Positions 25,968 through 36,941 of a DNA stretch of 64,000 bases are shown piece by piece; the stretch's first letter is position 1, and each line of letters begins with the position of its first letter. The notes beneath the pieces were generated by a model, which saw nothing but the letters and a program-made list of their open reading frames with translations, searched no databases and was not told the DNA's origin. Made by a program: the position numbers and the translations under genes. Source of the stretch: Vogesella aquatica (GTDB lineage Bacteria > Pseudomonadota > Gammaproteobacteria > Burkholderiales > Chromobacteriaceae). The stretch spans positions 124,001-188,000 of the forward strand of contig NZ_JAQQLF010000004.1 in NCBI RefSeq assembly GCF_028548455.1, written 5' to 3'.

Positions 25968-27712
25968 GCCGTGTCTACACCCCGCCGATGCGCCAGCATC
26001 TGAAGCAGCCGATGCGCCTGGCACCAGGCCGGGTCACCATGGTACTGGTGTTACTGGGCGGCTTGTTGCTGGCCTTGCTGGCGCGTGCGGTTTACCTGCA
26101 GGTGGTGCAGCAGGACTTTTTGCAGAATCAGGGCGATGCGCGTTTTCGCCGCACACTGCTGCTGGAGGCTAACCGTGGCGTGATTGCCGACCGTAACGGC
26201 GAGCCATTGGCGATCAGCACACCGGTGCAATCCATCTGGGCCAGCCCGGAAGACATGAGCCCGGTGCCGGCGGCCAAGCTGGCCGCTTTGTCCCGTTTGC
26301 TGGAAATGCCGGTGGCGGAGCTGCAAGAGAAGTTTGCCGACAAGAAGCGCGAGTTTGTCTACCTGAAACGCCAGATCAGCCCGCAATTGGCGCAGCAAGT
26401 CATGGCGCTGGAGATTCCGGGGGTGGCCAAGCAGCAAGAGTACCGCCGCTACTACCCGGCGGGCGAGATGCTGTCGCATGTGATCGGTTTTACCGGGGTG
26501 GATGGCAAAGGCCAGGAAGGCCTGGAGCTGACCCGCGAAAAGATGCTGGCTGGCAAGCACGGCAGCCGGACGGTGCTGAAAGACCGCCGCGGCCATATTG
26601 TGGAAGACCTGGCGGTAATCGAGCCACCGCGCGATGGCCAGACGCTGACGCTGTCCATCGACAAGCGTATCCAGTACCTGGCCTATCGCGAGCTCAGCGC
26701 GGCGATGGTGGCCAATAAAGCCAAGGCGGGCGGTGTGGTGGTGCTGGACGCGCAAACCGGCGAGGTGCTGGCCCTGGCCAATACACCATCGTACAACCCG
26801 AACAACCGGGCGGTGCTGGAGCCGGAAATGCGCCGTAACCGTGCGGTGGTGGATATGTTCGAACCGGGTTCGACCATGAAGCCGTTCCCGGTTTCGATGG
26901 TGCTGGATGCGGGCAGGATTACGCCGAATACGGTGTTCGATACCCGGCCTTATACCATTGGCCCGGCTAGCGTACGCGATACCCACCCGAACCCGTCGCT
27001 GACGGTGACGGGCATTATCCAGAAGTCGTCCAACGTGGGCTCGTCGAAGATTGCGGCGATGTTTTCACCGGAGGACATGTGGACGTTTTATCGCAAGTCG
27101 GGTTTTGGGCAGAGCCCGCAGTCCGGCTTTCCGGGCGAAAGCGCTGGCCGGCTGCGTGACTGGCAAGGTTGGCGGCCTATTGAACAAGCCACCATGTCTT
27201 TTGGTTATGGTGTGACGGTAAGCCTGGTGCAGCTGGCCCGGGCTTATACCATTTTTACCCACGATGGTGCCTTGTTGCCGCTGTCGTTTACCAAGTTGGC
27301 CGCGGCCAACCCTGGCCGCCCGGTGATTCGCCCGGAAACAGCCAAGAAAATGCGCGACATGATGATAACCGTCACCGAAGAGGGCGGTACCGCAGTACGC
27401 GCGCAGGTGCTGGGTTACCACGTAGGTGGCAAGTCGGGTACGGCTCGCAAGCTGGTCGGCGGGCGTTATGCCGCCGACAAGCATATCGGTTTGTTTGTCG
27501 GCTTTGCGCCGGCGACTAACCCGCGGCTGATTGTGGCGGTAATGATTGACGAGCCGGGCGCCGGTTTTTACTACGGCGGCACGGTAGCAGGCCCTGCCTT
27601 CTCCAACATCATGGCGGGCAGTTTACGCATTCTGGGGGTCGAGCCGGACGCTCCCTCCAATAACACTCTGATTCCGGAACACAAGATTTCGGATGTGCGG
27701 GAAGAAACATGA
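25964..27712 (+). CDS. ftsI: Septal transpeptidase FtsI (PBP3)
   Basis: Class B penicillin-binding protein for septal cross-linking, 582 aa. ATG 25964 overlaps the ftsL stop and has a GGAGGGG ribosome site. One membrane helix ([22 protein letters not shown]) precedes the pedestal motif [13 protein letters not shown]. Transpeptidase motifs: STMK in [12 protein letters not shown] in [13 protein letters not shown] in [10 protein letters not shown] palindrome of the repeated word (27295-27310) lies inside the gene and is followed by TGGCCGCC. Confidence 0.97.
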   Translation: MSRVYTPPMRQHLKQPMRLAPGRVTMVLVLLGGLLLALLARAVYLQVVQQDFLQNQGDARFRRTLLLEANRGVIADRNGEPLAISTPVQSIWASPEDMSPVPAAKLAALSRLLEMPVAELQEKFADKKREFVYLKRQISPQLAQQVMALEIPGVAKQQEYRRYYPAGEMLSHVIGFTGVDGKGQEGLELTREKMLAGKHGSRTVLKDRRGHIVEDLAVIEPPRDGQTLTLSIDKRIQYLAYRELSAAMVANKAKAGGVVVLDAQTGEVLALANTPSYNPNNRAVLEPEMRRNRAVVDMFEPGSTMKPFPVSMVLDAGRITPNTVFDTRPYTIGPASVRDTHPNPSLTVTGIIQKSSNVGSSKIAAMFSPEDMWTFYRKSGFGQSPQSGFPGESAGRLRDWQGWRPIEQATMSFGYGVTVSLVQLARAYTIFTHDGALLPLSFTKLAAANPGRPVIRPETAKKMRDMMITVTEEGGTAVRAQVLGYHVGGKSGTARKLVGGRYAADKHIGLFVGFAPATNPRLIVAVMIDEPGAGFYYGGTVAGPAFSNIMAGSLRILGVEPDAPSNNTLIPEHKISDVREET

Positions 27713-29199
27713 AGACCAGTTTGATCGATCTGCCGGATTGGGACCCCGCCGCCTTGGCGGGTCTTGGCGTTTCCGTGGCACGTGTAGAGGCGGATAGCCG
27801 CCGCGTGTTTCCCGGAGACGTGTTTTTGGCATGTCGTGGCGAATACACGGATGGCCGCGATTTTATTGCGGCGGCCATCGAAAAAGGGGCTGCAGCGGTG
27901 GTGTGGGACCAGGATGATGCGTTCCAATGGCAGCCGGGCTGGACCGTGCCGAACCTGCCGGTAGCTCGCTTGCGCGAGCGCGCCGGTATTGTGGCCGCGC
28001 ACGTGTACGCCTACCCCAGCCGTGACATGCAGGTGGTCGGCATTACCGGCACCAACGGCAAAACCTCCATTTCGCACTGGCTGGCGCAAGCCTACGCATT
28101 GCTGGGCGAGAAAGCTGCGCTGATCGGCACCGTCGGCAACGGCTTTTACGGCCACCTGACCGAAACCACCCACACCACGCCCGACCCGATTACCGTACAG
28201 CAGAAGCTGGCGGAGTACCGTCGCCAAGGCGCCAGCGTGGTGAGCATGGAAGTGTCCAGCCACGGCCTGGACCAGTTCCGCGTCAACGGCGTGGAATTCA
28301 CTACTGCGGTATTCACCAACCTCACCCGTGACCACTTGGACTACCACGGCAGCATGGAAGAGTACGGCGCGTCCAAGGCCAAACTGTTCCACTGGGACGG
28401 GCTGAAGCACGCTGTCATCAATGCCGACGACGCCTTCGGTCGCCAGCTGGCTGCCGGTATCGACGCCAGCCGCACCCGTATCATTACTTACGGCCTGGAG
28501 CAGGGTGATGTGCGCCCGCTCAGCCTGGCGGCCAACCTGGACGGCCTGCAGCTGAGCGTCACTACCCCATGGGGCGACGCCGACATCAAGAGCCCGCTGC
28601 TGGGGCGCTTCAATGCGGCCAACATGCTGGCCTGCCTGGCGGTAATGTGCGCCGGTGGTGTACCGCTGGCCGACGCCGTACGCGTACTGGGCAAAATCCA
28701 GCCGGCGCGCGGCCGTATGCAGCGCATCGGCAACGGCCTAGAGCCGCTGGTGGTGGTGGATTACGCCCACACGCCGGACGCGCTGGAAAAAGCCTTGGCC
28801 ACGCTGGCCGAGATCCGCCCTCAGGGCAGCAAGCTGTTTTGCGTGTTCGGCTGCGGTGGCAACCGCGACAAAGGTAAGCGCCCGCTGATGGGTGGCATCG
28901 CCGAGAAGATTGCCGACATAGCGGTAGTGACCAGCGACAACCCGCGCCTGGAAGACCCGCAAGCCATTCTGGATGACATCCTGGCCGGCATGCAGCAGCC
29001 CGGCCACGTGGAAATCAGCCGCGAGGCCGCCATCCACTGGGCAGTGCTGCAAGCCCGCATGGGCGATGTGGTGCTGATCGCCGGCAAGGGCCACGAGGAG
29101 TACCAGGACATCGGCGGCGTGAAGCAGCCGTTCTCCGACTTCCGCGTAGCCGAAGACGCACTGACACTGTGGGGGGCTGCGCATGCTGATGCTCTCTGA
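27709..29199 (+). CDS. murE: UDP-MurNAc-tripeptide synthetase MurE (meso-DAP adding)
   Basis: Cytoplasmic ATP-dependent ligase adding meso-diaminopimelate to UDP-MurNAc-L-Ala-D-Glu. 496 aa. The ATP loop is [12 protein letters not shown], the substrate region [10 protein letters not shown], and the DAP-specificity motif DNPR is present in [11 protein letters not shown]. The start overlaps the ftsI stop (ATGA), and its end overlaps the murF start by 17 bases. Repeated words at 28528 and 28615 both read Ala-Ala-Asn. Confidence 0.96.
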   Translation: MKTSLIDLPDWDPAALAGLGVSVARVEADSRRVFPGDVFLACRGEYTDGRDFIAAAIEKGAAAVVWDQDDAFQWQPGWTVPNLPVARLRERAGIVAAHVYAYPSRDMQVVGITGTNGKTSISHWLAQAYALLGEKAALIGTVGNGFYGHLTETTHTTPDPITVQQKLAEYRRQGASVVSMEVSSHGLDQFRVNGVEFTTAVFTNLTRDHLDYHGSMEEYGASKAKLFHWDGLKHAVINADDAFGRQLAAGIDASRTRIITYGLEQGDVRPLSLAANLDGLQLSVTTPWGDADIKSPLLGRFNAANMLACLAVMCAGGVPLADAVRVLGKIQPARGRMQRIGNGLEPLVVVDYAHTPDALEKALATLAEIRPQGSKLFCVFGCGGNRDKGKRPLMGGIAEKIADIAVVTSDNPRLEDPQAILDDILAGMQQPGHVEISREAAIHWAVLQARMGDVVLIAGKGHEEYQDIGGVKQPFSDFRVAEDALTLWGAAHADAL

Positions 29200-30550
29200 T
29201 GCCGCCCGTGTGCTAAGTGGCCAGCTGATCGGCAGCGACGCCCGCTTTCAGCGTGTGGTGACCGATAGCCGCATCGTGCAAGCCGGCGACCTGTTTGTGG
29301 CGCTGGTGGGCGAGAAATTCGACGCCCACGACTTCGTGCCCGATGTGCTGGCCAAAGGCGCCTACGCATTGGTAAGCCGCGATGTGGCAGGGCAGGGCAG
29401 TGTGATTCGCGTAGCCGATACCCGTCTGGCACTGGGTACCTTGGCCGCAGACTGGTGCGCGCGCCTGGACGTGAAGCGCATCGGCATTACCGGCTCCAAC
29501 GGCAAGACCACGGTGAAGGAAATGGTGGCGGCTATTCTGCGCACGCACGCCGGCGACGCTGCCGTGCACGCTACCGCTGGCAACTTCAATAACGACATCG
29601 GCCTGCCGCTGACGCTGCTGGGCCTGAGCGCCGTACATCGCTACGCGGTGATCGAAATGGGCATGAACCACCATGGCGAGATCCGCTACCTCACCGGGCT
29701 GGCCCGGCCGCAGGTGGCGCTGGTCAACAATGCCCTGCGTGCCCACGCCGGCCACTTCAGCGGCACCGACGACATCGCCCGTGCCAAGAGCGAAATCTTT
29801 GAAGGGTTGGCCGCAGATGGCGTGGCGGTACTGAACGCTGACGATGCGCAACTGGCGGTGTTCGATGCTGCCGCCCAAGGCCACGCGCAGCTGCGCTTTG
29901 GTTTGAGCGCTGCGGCCAACGTGACCGCCCGTGATATCGCGCTGGGTGTGGGCGAGTGCCGCTTTGTACTGGTTTGCCCGCAAGGCGAGCAGGCCATCCG
30001 CCTGCCTGCTGCCGGCGAACACAATGTGCGCAATGCCTTGGCCGCCGCCGCCGTGGCGCTGGCGCTGCACGTGCCGCTGACGGCCATTGCTGTCGGCCTT
30101 GCGGCCTTTGGCGGCGTCAAAGGCCGCCAGCAGCTGAAGCGCGCTGCGTGTGGCGCCACCGTGATCGATGACACCTATAACGCCAACCCGGACTCGATGA
30201 AAGCCGGTATCGACGTGCTGGCCGCTTATCCGGCGCCGCGCGTGTTCGTGATGGGCCAGATCGGCGAGCTGGGCGATACCGCCCCGCAGCTGCACGCCGA
30301 GGTTGGGGCCCACGCCCGCGCGCGTGGCATAGAGCACCTGCTGTGCCACGGCGAGCTGGCGCGCCACGCTGCCGCCGCTTATGGCGAGGGTGGCGAGTAT
30401 TTTGACGATTTCGATGCTTTGCTGGCGCGGCTGGGCGGTGTGGTATCGCCAGCCAGCACCGTGCTGGTGAAAGGGTCGCGCTTCATGCAGATGGAGCGTG
30501 TGGTTGCCGCACTGGTAACACCTCAACAACAAGAACAAGGAAAGGGCTGA
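29183..30550 (+). CDS. murF: UDP-MurNAc-tripeptide:D-Ala-D-Ala ligase MurF
   Basis: Adds D-Ala-D-Ala to complete the UDP-MurNAc-pentapeptide. 455 aa; ATP loop ITGSNGKTTVKEM, substrate motifs ATAGNFNNDIGLPLTLL and EMGMNHHGEI, and DDTYNANPDSM in the C-terminal half. ATG 29183 or 29189 could start it; both lie within the end of murE. Repeated words at 29806 (TTG-GCC-GCA) and 29912. Confidence 0.96.
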   Translation: MLMLSDAARVLSGQLIGSDARFQRVVTDSRIVQAGDLFVALVGEKFDAHDFVPDVLAKGAYALVSRDVAGQGSVIRVADTRLALGTLAADWCARLDVKRIGITGSNGKTTVKEMVAAILRTHAGDAAVHATAGNFNNDIGLPLTLLGLSAVHRYAVIEMGMNHHGEIRYLTGLARPQVALVNNALRAHAGHFSGTDDIARAKSEIFEGLAADGVAVLNADDAQLAVFDAAAQGHAQLRFGLSAAANVTARDIALGVGECRFVLVCPQGEQAIRLPAAGEHNVRNALAAAAVALALHVPLTAIAVGLAAFGGVKGRQQLKRAACGATVIDDTYNANPDSMKAGIDVLAAYPAPRVFVMGQIGELGDTAPQLHAEVGAHARARGIEHLLCHGELARHAAAAYGEGGEYFDDFDALLARLGGVVSPASTVLVKGSRFMQMERVVAALVTPQQQEQGKG

Positions 30551-30553
30551 CCG

Positions 30554-31639
30554 GTGCTGCTGCTACTGGCTGATCTGCTGCGCGAACATATCCGCGCTTT
30601 TAATGTACTGAACTACGTGACCCTGCGTGCGGTGATGGCTGCGCTCACCTCGCTGACCATCTCGCTGTGGATGGGCCCGTGGGTAATCAGCAAGCTGACC
30701 GAGCTGAAGGTAGGCCAGGCCGTGCGTAAAGACGGCCCGCAAACCCATCTGGTGAAAACCGGCACCCCGACCATGGGCGGCACGCTGATCCTGCTGGCCA
30801 TGACCGTGACCACGCTGCTGTGGGCCGACCTGTCCAACCAGTACGTGTGGCTGCTGTTGGCCGTGACCCTGGGTACCGGCGCACTGGGCTTTTACGACGA
30901 CTGGCGCAAGGTGGTGTACAAAGACCCGAACGGCGTGTCCGCCCGTTTCAAGATGGTGTGGCAATCCACTATCGCCATCGCGGCAGGCGTGTTCCTGATT
31001 ACTACCGCCAAGCTGCCGGCTTCTACCGAATTCATCGTGCCGTTCTTCAAGAATGTGATCTACCCGCTGGGTGGTATCGGTTTTTGCGTACTGACCTACT
31101 TCGTGATCGTGGGTACGTCCAACTCGGTCAACCTCACCGATGGCCTGGACGGCCTGGCCGCACTGCCGGTGGTGCTGGTGGCAGCCGGCTTGTCGATTTT
31201 TGCCTACGTAGCCGGCCACGCGGTGTTTTCCAAGTATCTGGGCATGCCCTTTGTACCGGGTGCGCACGAGGTGGTGGTGTTCTGCGCCGCTATCTGCGGT
31301 GCCTGCCTGGGCTTCTTGTGGTTCAACGCCTATCCGGCACAAGTGTTTATGGGTGACGTCGGCGCGCTGGCGCTGGGTGCCGCGCTGGGTACCGTAGCCG
31401 TGATCGTGCGCCAGGAAATCGTGCTGTTGATCATGGGCGGCCTGTTCGTGATGGAAGCGCTGTCGGTGATGATCCAGGTGGCGTCGTTCAAGCTTACCGG
31501 CAAGCGCGTGTTCCGCATGGCACCGTTGCACCATCACTACGAGCTCAAAGGCTGGAAGGAAACCCAGGTTGTGGTGCGCTTCTGGATTGTCACCATGATG
31601 CTGGTGCTGGCCGGCCTGGCCACCCTGAAACTGCGTTAA
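30554..31639 (+). CDS. mraY: Phospho-MurNAc-pentapeptide transferase MraY
   Basis: Integral membrane enzyme forming lipid I on undecaprenyl phosphate, 361 aa with about ten helices. Conserved stretches include [11 protein letters not shown], the catalytic Asp region [25 protein letters not shown] and the HHHYELKGW motif near the C-terminus. It starts at GTG 30554 with the ribosome site AAGGAAAGGG. Confidence 0.97.
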   Translation: MLLLLADLLREHIRAFNVLNYVTLRAVMAALTSLTISLWMGPWVISKLTELKVGQAVRKDGPQTHLVKTGTPTMGGTLILLAMTVTTLLWADLSNQYVWLLLAVTLGTGALGFYDDWRKVVYKDPNGVSARFKMVWQSTIAIAAGVFLITTAKLPASTEFIVPFFKNVIYPLGGIGFCVLTYFVIVGTSNSVNLTDGLDGLAALPVVLVAAGLSIFAYVAGHAVFSKYLGMPFVPGAHEVVVFCAAICGACLGFLWFNAYPAQVFMGDVGALALGAALGTVAVIVRQEIVLLIMGGLFVMEALSVMIQVASFKLTGKRVFRMAPLHHHYELKGWKETQVVVRFWIVTMMLVLAGLATLKLR

Positions 31640-31648
31640 GGAAACCAC

Positions 31649-33016
31649 GTGATGCGATTCGACAACCGCCACATCATCGTTATCGGCCTGGGCGACACCG
31701 GCGTTTCTGCCGCGCGCTGGCTGCTGGCGCATGGCGCGCGCGTCACCATTGCCGATAGCCGCGACAACCCCGCCAATGCGGCCAACGTGGCCGCCGAGCT
31801 GGGCGTGACCCTGCGCCTCGGGGCGTTTGATGCGCAGACCTTTGCCGACGCCGACATGCTGATGGTCAGCCCCGGTGTCAGCATCCGTACCCCGGCCATT
31901 GCCGAGTTCGCCCGCCGTGGCGGCGAGGTAGTGGGGGATGTAGAGCTGTGGGCGCGCGCCATCACCGGCAGCGGTGCCAAGGTTATCGCCATTACCGGCT
32001 CCAACGGCAAGAGCACCGTCACCAGCCTGGTAGGCCACCTGTGCGAGGCCGCCGGCCAGGACACCGTGGTGTGCGGCAATATCGGCCTGCCGGTATTGTC
32101 TGCGCTGGCCGAACGTGAAGCGGCCGGCAAGCAGCCCGACGTGTGGGTGGTAGAGCTATCCAGCTTCCAGCTGGAAACCACCACCAGCCTGCGCGCCGAC
32201 GCGGCGACGGTACTGAATATTTCCGAAGACCATCTGGATCGTTATCACGACCTGCTGGATTACGCGCACAGCAAGACCGCCATTTTTGCCGGTAGCGGTG
32301 TACAGGTGTTGAACCGCGACGATGTGTTCTGCCGCGCCATGGTGCGCGCCGGCCGCCGTGTGGCCTGGTTCTCGCTGCGCGAGACAGCAGATTACGCACT
32401 GCAACAGACGGATGGCCGCTATCTGCTTACTATCGCCGGCTCGCCGGTGTTCGACAGCGCCGACATGCAGCTGCAAGGCTTGCACAATGCGGCCAACGCG
32501 CTGGCGGCGCTGGCGCTGACCGAAGCCATCGGCCTGCCGCGCGAGGCTTTGTTGGCCGCATTGCGCAGTTTCTGTGGCTTGGCGCACCGTGTGGAATACG
32601 TGGACGAGTTCGCTGGCGTGATGTTCATCGACGACTCCAAAGGCACCAATGTGGGCGCCACCGAGGCGGCCTTGAACGGCATGACCCGGCCAGTGGTACT
32701 GATTGCCGGTGGCGATGGCAAGGGCCAGGATTTTGCGCCGCTGGCGCCGGCCTGCCAGCGCATTGCCCGCGCCGTGGTGCTGATCGGCCGTGACGCGCCG
32801 GCCATCCAGGCCGCGCTGGCTGGCTGCCGCGTGCCGCTGCACAGCTGCAGCACACTGGAGGAAGCAACCCGTCTGGCGGCTAGCCTGGCACAAAGCGGCG
32901 ACGTGGTGTTGCTGTCGCCGGCCTGCGCCAGCCTGGATATGTTCAAGAACTATGCACACCGTGCCCAGGTATTTGTCGATACGGTGGCAGCGGTCAAGGC
33001 GGGGATGACAGCCTGA
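31649..33016 (+). CDS. murD: UDP-MurNAc-L-Ala:D-Glu ligase MurD
   Basis: Adds D-glutamate to UDP-MurNAc-L-Ala in the cytoplasm. 455 aa. The N-terminal Rossmann loop [18 protein letters not shown] loop [24 protein letters not shown] and [12 protein letters not shown] are all typical. GTG 31649 and ATG 31652 are alternative starts behind the same AAGGA site. Repeated words at 31778, 32489 and 32551. The stop shares a base with the ftsW start. Confidence 0.96.
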   Translation: MMRFDNRHIIVIGLGDTGVSAARWLLAHGARVTIADSRDNPANAANVAAELGVTLRLGAFDAQTFADADMLMVSPGVSIRTPAIAEFARRGGEVVGDVELWARAITGSGAKVIAITGSNGKSTVTSLVGHLCEAAGQDTVVCGNIGLPVLSALAEREAAGKQPDVWVVELSSFQLETTTSLRADAATVLNISEDHLDRYHDLLDYAHSKTAIFAGSGVQVLNRDDVFCRAMVRAGRRVAWFSLRETADYALQQTDGRYLLTIAGSPVFDSADMQLQGLHNAANALAALALTEAIGLPREALLAALRSFCGLAHRVEYVDEFAGVMFIDDSKGTNVGATEAALNGMTRPVVLIAGGDGKGQDFAPLAPACQRIARAVVLIGRDAPAIQAALAGCRVPLHSCSTLEEATRLAASLAQSGDVVLLSPACASLDMFKNYAHRAQVFVDTVAAVKAGMTA

Positions 33017-34179
33017 TGAGCAGCGTTAGCCGGCGTCATCACCATGCAGCCCCCGTCACTGTGCTGGACGAAGCGCTGATGTGGGCCATCGCCCTGTTGC
33101 TGTCCATCAGCCTGGTGATGGTGTATTCGGCATCGATTGCGTATGCCGAAGCGGATGCCGCCACCAATAACCGCTATTTCTACCTGTTCCGCCACATGAT
33201 CTTCATGACCATTGGCCTGGCAGGGGCGGCGATTACCTTTCAGGTGCCTACCAGCATCTGGCAGAAATACGCGGGCAAGTTCTTCCTGCTTGCCGGCTTC
33301 CTGTTGGTGCTGGTGCTGATACCGGGTATTGGCAAGGTGGTAAACGGCTCGCGGCGCTGGATCAATCTGGTGGTGCTGAACCTGCAGCCTTCCGAGGTGA
33401 TGAAGTTGGCTGCCGCGATCTATGCCGCTGACTACACGGTGCGCAAGGCAGCCAAGCTGCATAGTGTGCGCGAAGGTTTCCTGCCCATCCTGGCCGCCAT
33501 TGTGGTGGTGGCCTTGCTGTTGTTGCTGGAGCCGGACTTTGGCGCGCTGATGGTGGTGATGAGCATCACCATGGGCATCGTGTTTCTGGGCGGTATCAAC
33601 CTGCGCATTTTTGCCGGTCTGGCGGTGATGGCGGTGTTTGCGGTGGTCCTGCTGATCATCACCTCGCCTTATCGCCTCAAGCGGGTGCTGGGTTTTCTGG
33701 ACCCGTGGGACGATCCCTACGGCAAAGGTTACCAGCTGAGCCACTCGCTGATAGCCATTGGCCGCGGTGAGTGGTTTGGCGTGGGGCTGGGCGGCAGTGT
33801 GGAGAAGCTGTTTTACCTGCCGGAGGCGCATACCGACTTCATCATGGCAGTGATTTCGGAAGAGTTCGGTTTTGCCGGTATTTGTGCGGTGCTGGGCCTG
33901 TATGCCTGGATTGTGCGACGTGCTTTCCATATCGGTACCGAATCCAAGCAGCTGGAGCGCTATTACCAGTCGCTGGTGGCGCAAGGCATAGGCATTTGGC
34001 TGGGGGTGCAGACTTTCTTCAATGTGGGCGTGAACATGGGTTTGCTGCCGACCAAGGGGCTGACGCTGCCGCTGATGTCGTTTGGTGGCTCGGCCATGTT
34101 GTGCAACCTGGCCTCGCTGGCGGTGTTGCTGCGTGTGGATTATGAAAATCGCCGGCTGATGCGCGGCTTTAAGGTGTAA
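33016..34179 (+). CDS. ftsW: Septal peptidoglycan polymerase FtsW
   Basis: SEDS glycosyltransferase of the divisome, partner of FtsI. 387 aa with about ten membrane helices. Motifs: [71 protein letters not shown]. An N-terminal basic/His segment ([12 protein letters not shown]) precedes the first helix. The last 35 bases, encoding [10 protein letters not shown] and the stop, are duplicated with two changes at 34263-34297, downstream of the gene. Confidence 0.96.
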   Translation: MSSVSRRHHHAAPVTVLDEALMWAIALLLSISLVMVYSASIAYAEADAATNNRYFYLFRHMIFMTIGLAGAAITFQVPTSIWQKYAGKFFLLAGFLLVLVLIPGIGKVVNGSRRWINLVVLNLQPSEVMKLAAAIYAADYTVRKAAKLHSVREGFLPILAAIVVVALLLLLEPDFGALMVVMSITMGIVFLGGINLRIFAGLAVMAVFAVVLLIITSPYRLKRVLGFLDPWDDPYGKGYQLSHSLIAIGRGEWFGVGLGGSVEKLFYLPEAHTDFIMAVISEEFGFAGICAVLGLYAWIVRRAFHIGTESKQLERYYQSLVAQGIGIWLGVQTFFNVGVNMGLLPTKGLTLPLMSFGGSAMLCNLASLAVLLRVDYENRRLMRGFKV

Positions 34180-34297
34180 GCCGGGGTATCCGCTGCCCTC
34201 GGGCAGCACGCTGCGCTGCAGCGTAGCCGGTGTAGCAGCCCGAGCCGTCACGCGGCGAAGGAAAAATCGCCGGCTGATGCGTGGCTTTAGGGTGTAA
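34145..34297 (+). repeat. Duplicated ftsW 3' end
   Basis: The 35 bases 34145-34179 and 34263-34297 match at 33 positions. The second copy still reads NRRLMRGF(R)V then TAA in the equivalent frame; one change is synonymous (CGC to CGT) and the other is Lys to Arg. The 83 bases between the copies are hairpin-rich: GCTGCCC (34192-34198) pairs with GGGCAGC (34201-34207), followed by CTGCGCTGCAGCG. It looks like a recombination or insertion scar with a REP-like insert. A repeated word follows at 34313. Confidence 0.8.
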
Positions 34298-34312
34298 CGC
34301 CAGGTGGCCAGG

Positions 34313-34322
34313 GTTGGCCGCT
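34313..34322 (+). repeat. Variant repeated word in the murG leader
   Basis: GTTGGCCGCT preceded by AGG: nine of ten bases of the common form, 44 bases upstream of murG and just after the duplicated ftsW tail. Confidence 0.7.
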
Positions 34323-34365
34323 AGGCAAAGTAAATGGGCTGCAGCCCGGTAACAAGAGAAGTGGA

Positions 34366-35463
34366 ATGATGGCAAAGCGTACGGTGATGGTGATGGCAGC
34401 AGGTACCGGTGGGCACATTGTCCCGGGCATCGCCGTGGCACGCGAACTGGAAAACCGTGGCTGGAAAGTACTGTGGGTAGGTACCGAGCGCGGCATGGAA
34501 AACAAGCTGGTACCGCCAACCGGCTTCGAGCTGATTCGCCTGGCTTTCCACGGTATTCGTGGCAAAGGGGCGCTGGGCTCGGTGAAGGGGGTGTTCCAGC
34601 TGCTGGCGGCATTTGTGCGCAGCCTGGTGTTGATGTTCCAGCATCGCCCGGACGTGGTGCTGGGCATGGGCGGCTATGTCTGCCTGCCTACCGGTTTGGC
34701 TGCCGCACTGCTGTGGAAGCCGTTGGTAATGGTGAATGCCGATGCTGGCTTGTTGTTAAGCAATAAAGCCTTGCTGCCTTTCGCGGATCATCTGGCTTGT
34801 GGCTTTGATGGTGAAGCCGCGCGTAGCGTGAAGAAATCGGTGGTCACCGGCAACCCGGTGCGCCGCGAAATCGAGGCTTTGCCGGAGCCTGCCGTGCGTT
34901 TTGCCGGTCGCAGCGGGCCGCTGCAAGTGCTGGTGGTAGGTGGCAGCCTCGGTGCCAAGGTACTGAATGACACCCTGCCCGCCGCGCTGGCCTTGCTGCC
35001 GGCTGATCAGCGCCCGCAGCTGGTGCACCAGACCGGCGACAAGAATTTTGCCGCGGTACAGGCTGCTTACCAGGCCGCCGGGCTGCAAGTTGGCCGCGAC
35101 GTGACGCTGCTGCCGTTTATCGATGACATGCCGGCGCGCTTGGCAGCTTGTGACGTGATCGTGTGCCGTGCCGGTGCCATCACCGTCAGCGAGCTGTGTG
35201 CTGCCGGTGTGGCCAGCGTACTGGTGCCGCTGGTGGTATCGACCACTTCGCACCAGCGCGACAACGCCGCCTGGATGGCGGCCGCCGGGGCAGCGATTCA
35301 CCTGCCACAGCAAGACATGAGCCCGACCCAGCTGGCAGCACTGCTGGGCGGTTTGCAGCGCAGCCAGCTACAGCAGCTGGCCGAGCGTGCCAAGGGGCTG
35401 GCCAAGCCCGGGGCGGCGGGTGCCGTCGCCGATTTGTGCCAGGCCCTGGCTGATCAGGATTAA
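34366..35463 (+). CDS. murG: Lipid II synthase MurG
   Basis: Peripheral membrane glycosyltransferase (GT28) adding GlcNAc to lipid I. 365 aa; ATG 34366 or 34369. The N-terminal glycine loop MAAGTGGHIVPGIAVA, MGGYVCLPTGLAA and the donor-site motif CRAGAITVSELCAAGVASVLVPL are diagnostic. It is separated from ftsW by 186 bases, the largest gap inside this cluster before murC, and that gap contains the duplicated ftsW tail. Confidence 0.97.
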   Translation: MMAKRTVMVMAAGTGGHIVPGIAVARELENRGWKVLWVGTERGMENKLVPPTGFELIRLAFHGIRGKGALGSVKGVFQLLAAFVRSLVLMFQHRPDVVLGMGGYVCLPTGLAAALLWKPLVMVNADAGLLLSNKALLPFADHLACGFDGEAARSVKKSVVTGNPVRREIEALPEPAVRFAGRSGPLQVLVVGGSLGAKVLNDTLPAALALLPADQRPQLVHQTGDKNFAAVQAAYQAAGLQVGRDVTLLPFIDDMPARLAACDVIVCRAGAITVSELCAAGVASVLVPLVVSTTSHQRDNAAWMAAAGAAIHLPQQDMSPTQLAALLGGLQRSQLQQLAERAKGLAKPGAAGAVADLCQALADQD

Positions 35464-35503
35464 GTAACTGCCGCCGTGTGGCGGGCAGTGGGTGAGAAGA
35501 ACG

Positions 35504-36898
35504 ATGAAACATAGAGTCAAACACATTCATTTTGTCGGTATCGGCGGCGTGGGCATGTGCGGTATCGCCGAGGTGTTGCTGAACCTGGGCTATACCGTGT
35601 CCGGCTCTGACATGGCCGACAACGCGGCCACCAAACGCCTGGCCGAGCAGGGCGCGCATATCTACTTTGGCCACGATGCGACCTATATCAAGGGCGCCGA
35701 TGTGGTGGTGACCTCTACGGCGGTAAAAGCAGACAACCCGGAAGTGCGTGAAGCGCAGCAAAACCACATCCCGGTCATTCCGCGCGCCATGATGCTGGCC
35801 GAGCTGATGCGCTTCAAACAGGGCATTGCCATTGCCGGTACCCACGGCAAGACCACAACCACCAGCCTCACCGCATCGGTGCTGGGCGCCGCTGGTCTGG
35901 ACCCGACCTTCGTGATTGGCGGCAAGCTGACCGCCGCCGGCACTAACGCCCGCCTGGGTAGTGGCGAGTACCTGGTGGCCGAAGCCGACGAATCGGACGC
36001 TTCTTTCCTGTACCTGCAGCCGGTGATGTCGGTGGTGACCAATATCGACGCCGACCACATGGACACCTACGACCACAGCTTTGACAAGCTCAAGCAGGCG
36101 TTTGTGGACTTCATCCACCACCTGCCGTTCTACGGCCGTGCCGTGCTGTGCGTGGACGACGAGCACGTGCGCAGTATTGTGCCGCAGCTGAAAAAACCGG
36201 TAACCACCTACGGCCTGGACGACAGCGCCGACGTGTATGCGGCCAACCTGGTGGCCGATGCCGGCCAGATGCACTTTGACGTGGTGGTAAAAGCAGAAGG
36301 CCTGCGCTTCCCGGTCACCCTGAATATGCCCGGTCGCCACAACGTACTGAACGCGCTGGCCGCCACCGTCATCGGCCTGGAGTGCGGTGCCGAGATCGAC
36401 GCCATCCAGAAAGGCCTGGCCGAGTTTGCCGGTGTGGGCCGCCGTTTCCAGCGTTACGGCGAGCTGCCGGCCAAGGATGGCGGCAGCTACACCTTGATCG
36501 ACGACTACGGCCACCACCCGGTGGAAATGGCCGCAACGTTGGCCGCAGTGCGTGGTGCTTTCCCGGAAAAACGCCTGGTGCTGGCTTTCCAGCCGCACCG
36601 CTACAGCCGCACGCGCGACCTGTTCGAAGACTTTGTGAAAGTGCTGGGCCGCGTGGATGCCCTGCTGCTGGCCGAGGTGTACGCCGCTGGCGAAGCACCG
36701 ATCGTGGCCGCCGATGGCCGCGCGCTGGCGCGTGCCGTGCGGGTAGGCGGCAAGGTAGAGCCGCTGTTCGTGGAGCAGATTACCGATATGCAGCAAGCCA
36801 TTACCGATATGGCGCGTGACGGCGACGTGGTGATCACCATGGGTGCCGGGTCGATTGGTGGTATCCCCGCCAAACTGGTAGCGGCCGCCAAGGCCTGA
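35504..36898 (+). CDS. murC: UDP-MurNAc:L-Ala ligase MurC
   Basis: First amino-acid ligase of muropeptide synthesis, 464 aa. Dinucleotide-like loop [19 protein letters not shown] loop [25 protein letters not shown] and the DDYGHHPVE motif. ATG 35504 is chosen over a GTG at 35492 because GAGAAGA is spaced as its ribosome site. Repeated words at 36239 and 36538 (the second coded ACG-TTG-GCC-GCA). Confidence 0.97.
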   Translation: MKHRVKHIHFVGIGGVGMCGIAEVLLNLGYTVSGSDMADNAATKRLAEQGAHIYFGHDATYIKGADVVVTSTAVKADNPEVREAQQNHIPVIPRAMMLAELMRFKQGIAIAGTHGKTTTTSLTASVLGAAGLDPTFVIGGKLTAAGTNARLGSGEYLVAEADESDASFLYLQPVMSVVTNIDADHMDTYDHSFDKLKQAFVDFIHHLPFYGRAVLCVDDEHVRSIVPQLKKPVTTYGLDDSADVYAANLVADAGQMHFDVVVKAEGLRFPVTLNMPGRHNVLNALAATVIGLECGAEIDAIQKGLAEFAGVGRRFQRYGELPAKDGGSYTLIDDYGHHPVEMAATLAAVRGAFPEKRLVLAFQPHRYSRTRDLFEDFVKVLGRVDALLLAEVYAAGEAPIVAADGRALARAVRVGGKVEPLFVEQITDMQQAITDMARDGDVVITMGAGSIGGIPAKLVAAAKA

Positions 36899-36941
36899 CA
36901 GATAGCATTCCGCCACCACACGGTGCGGTAGTGAGGACAGC

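Noticed and set aside
27302-27319. Terminator inside ftsI
   Set aside because: The hairpin lies in the middle of an intact coding region and lacks a T-run.
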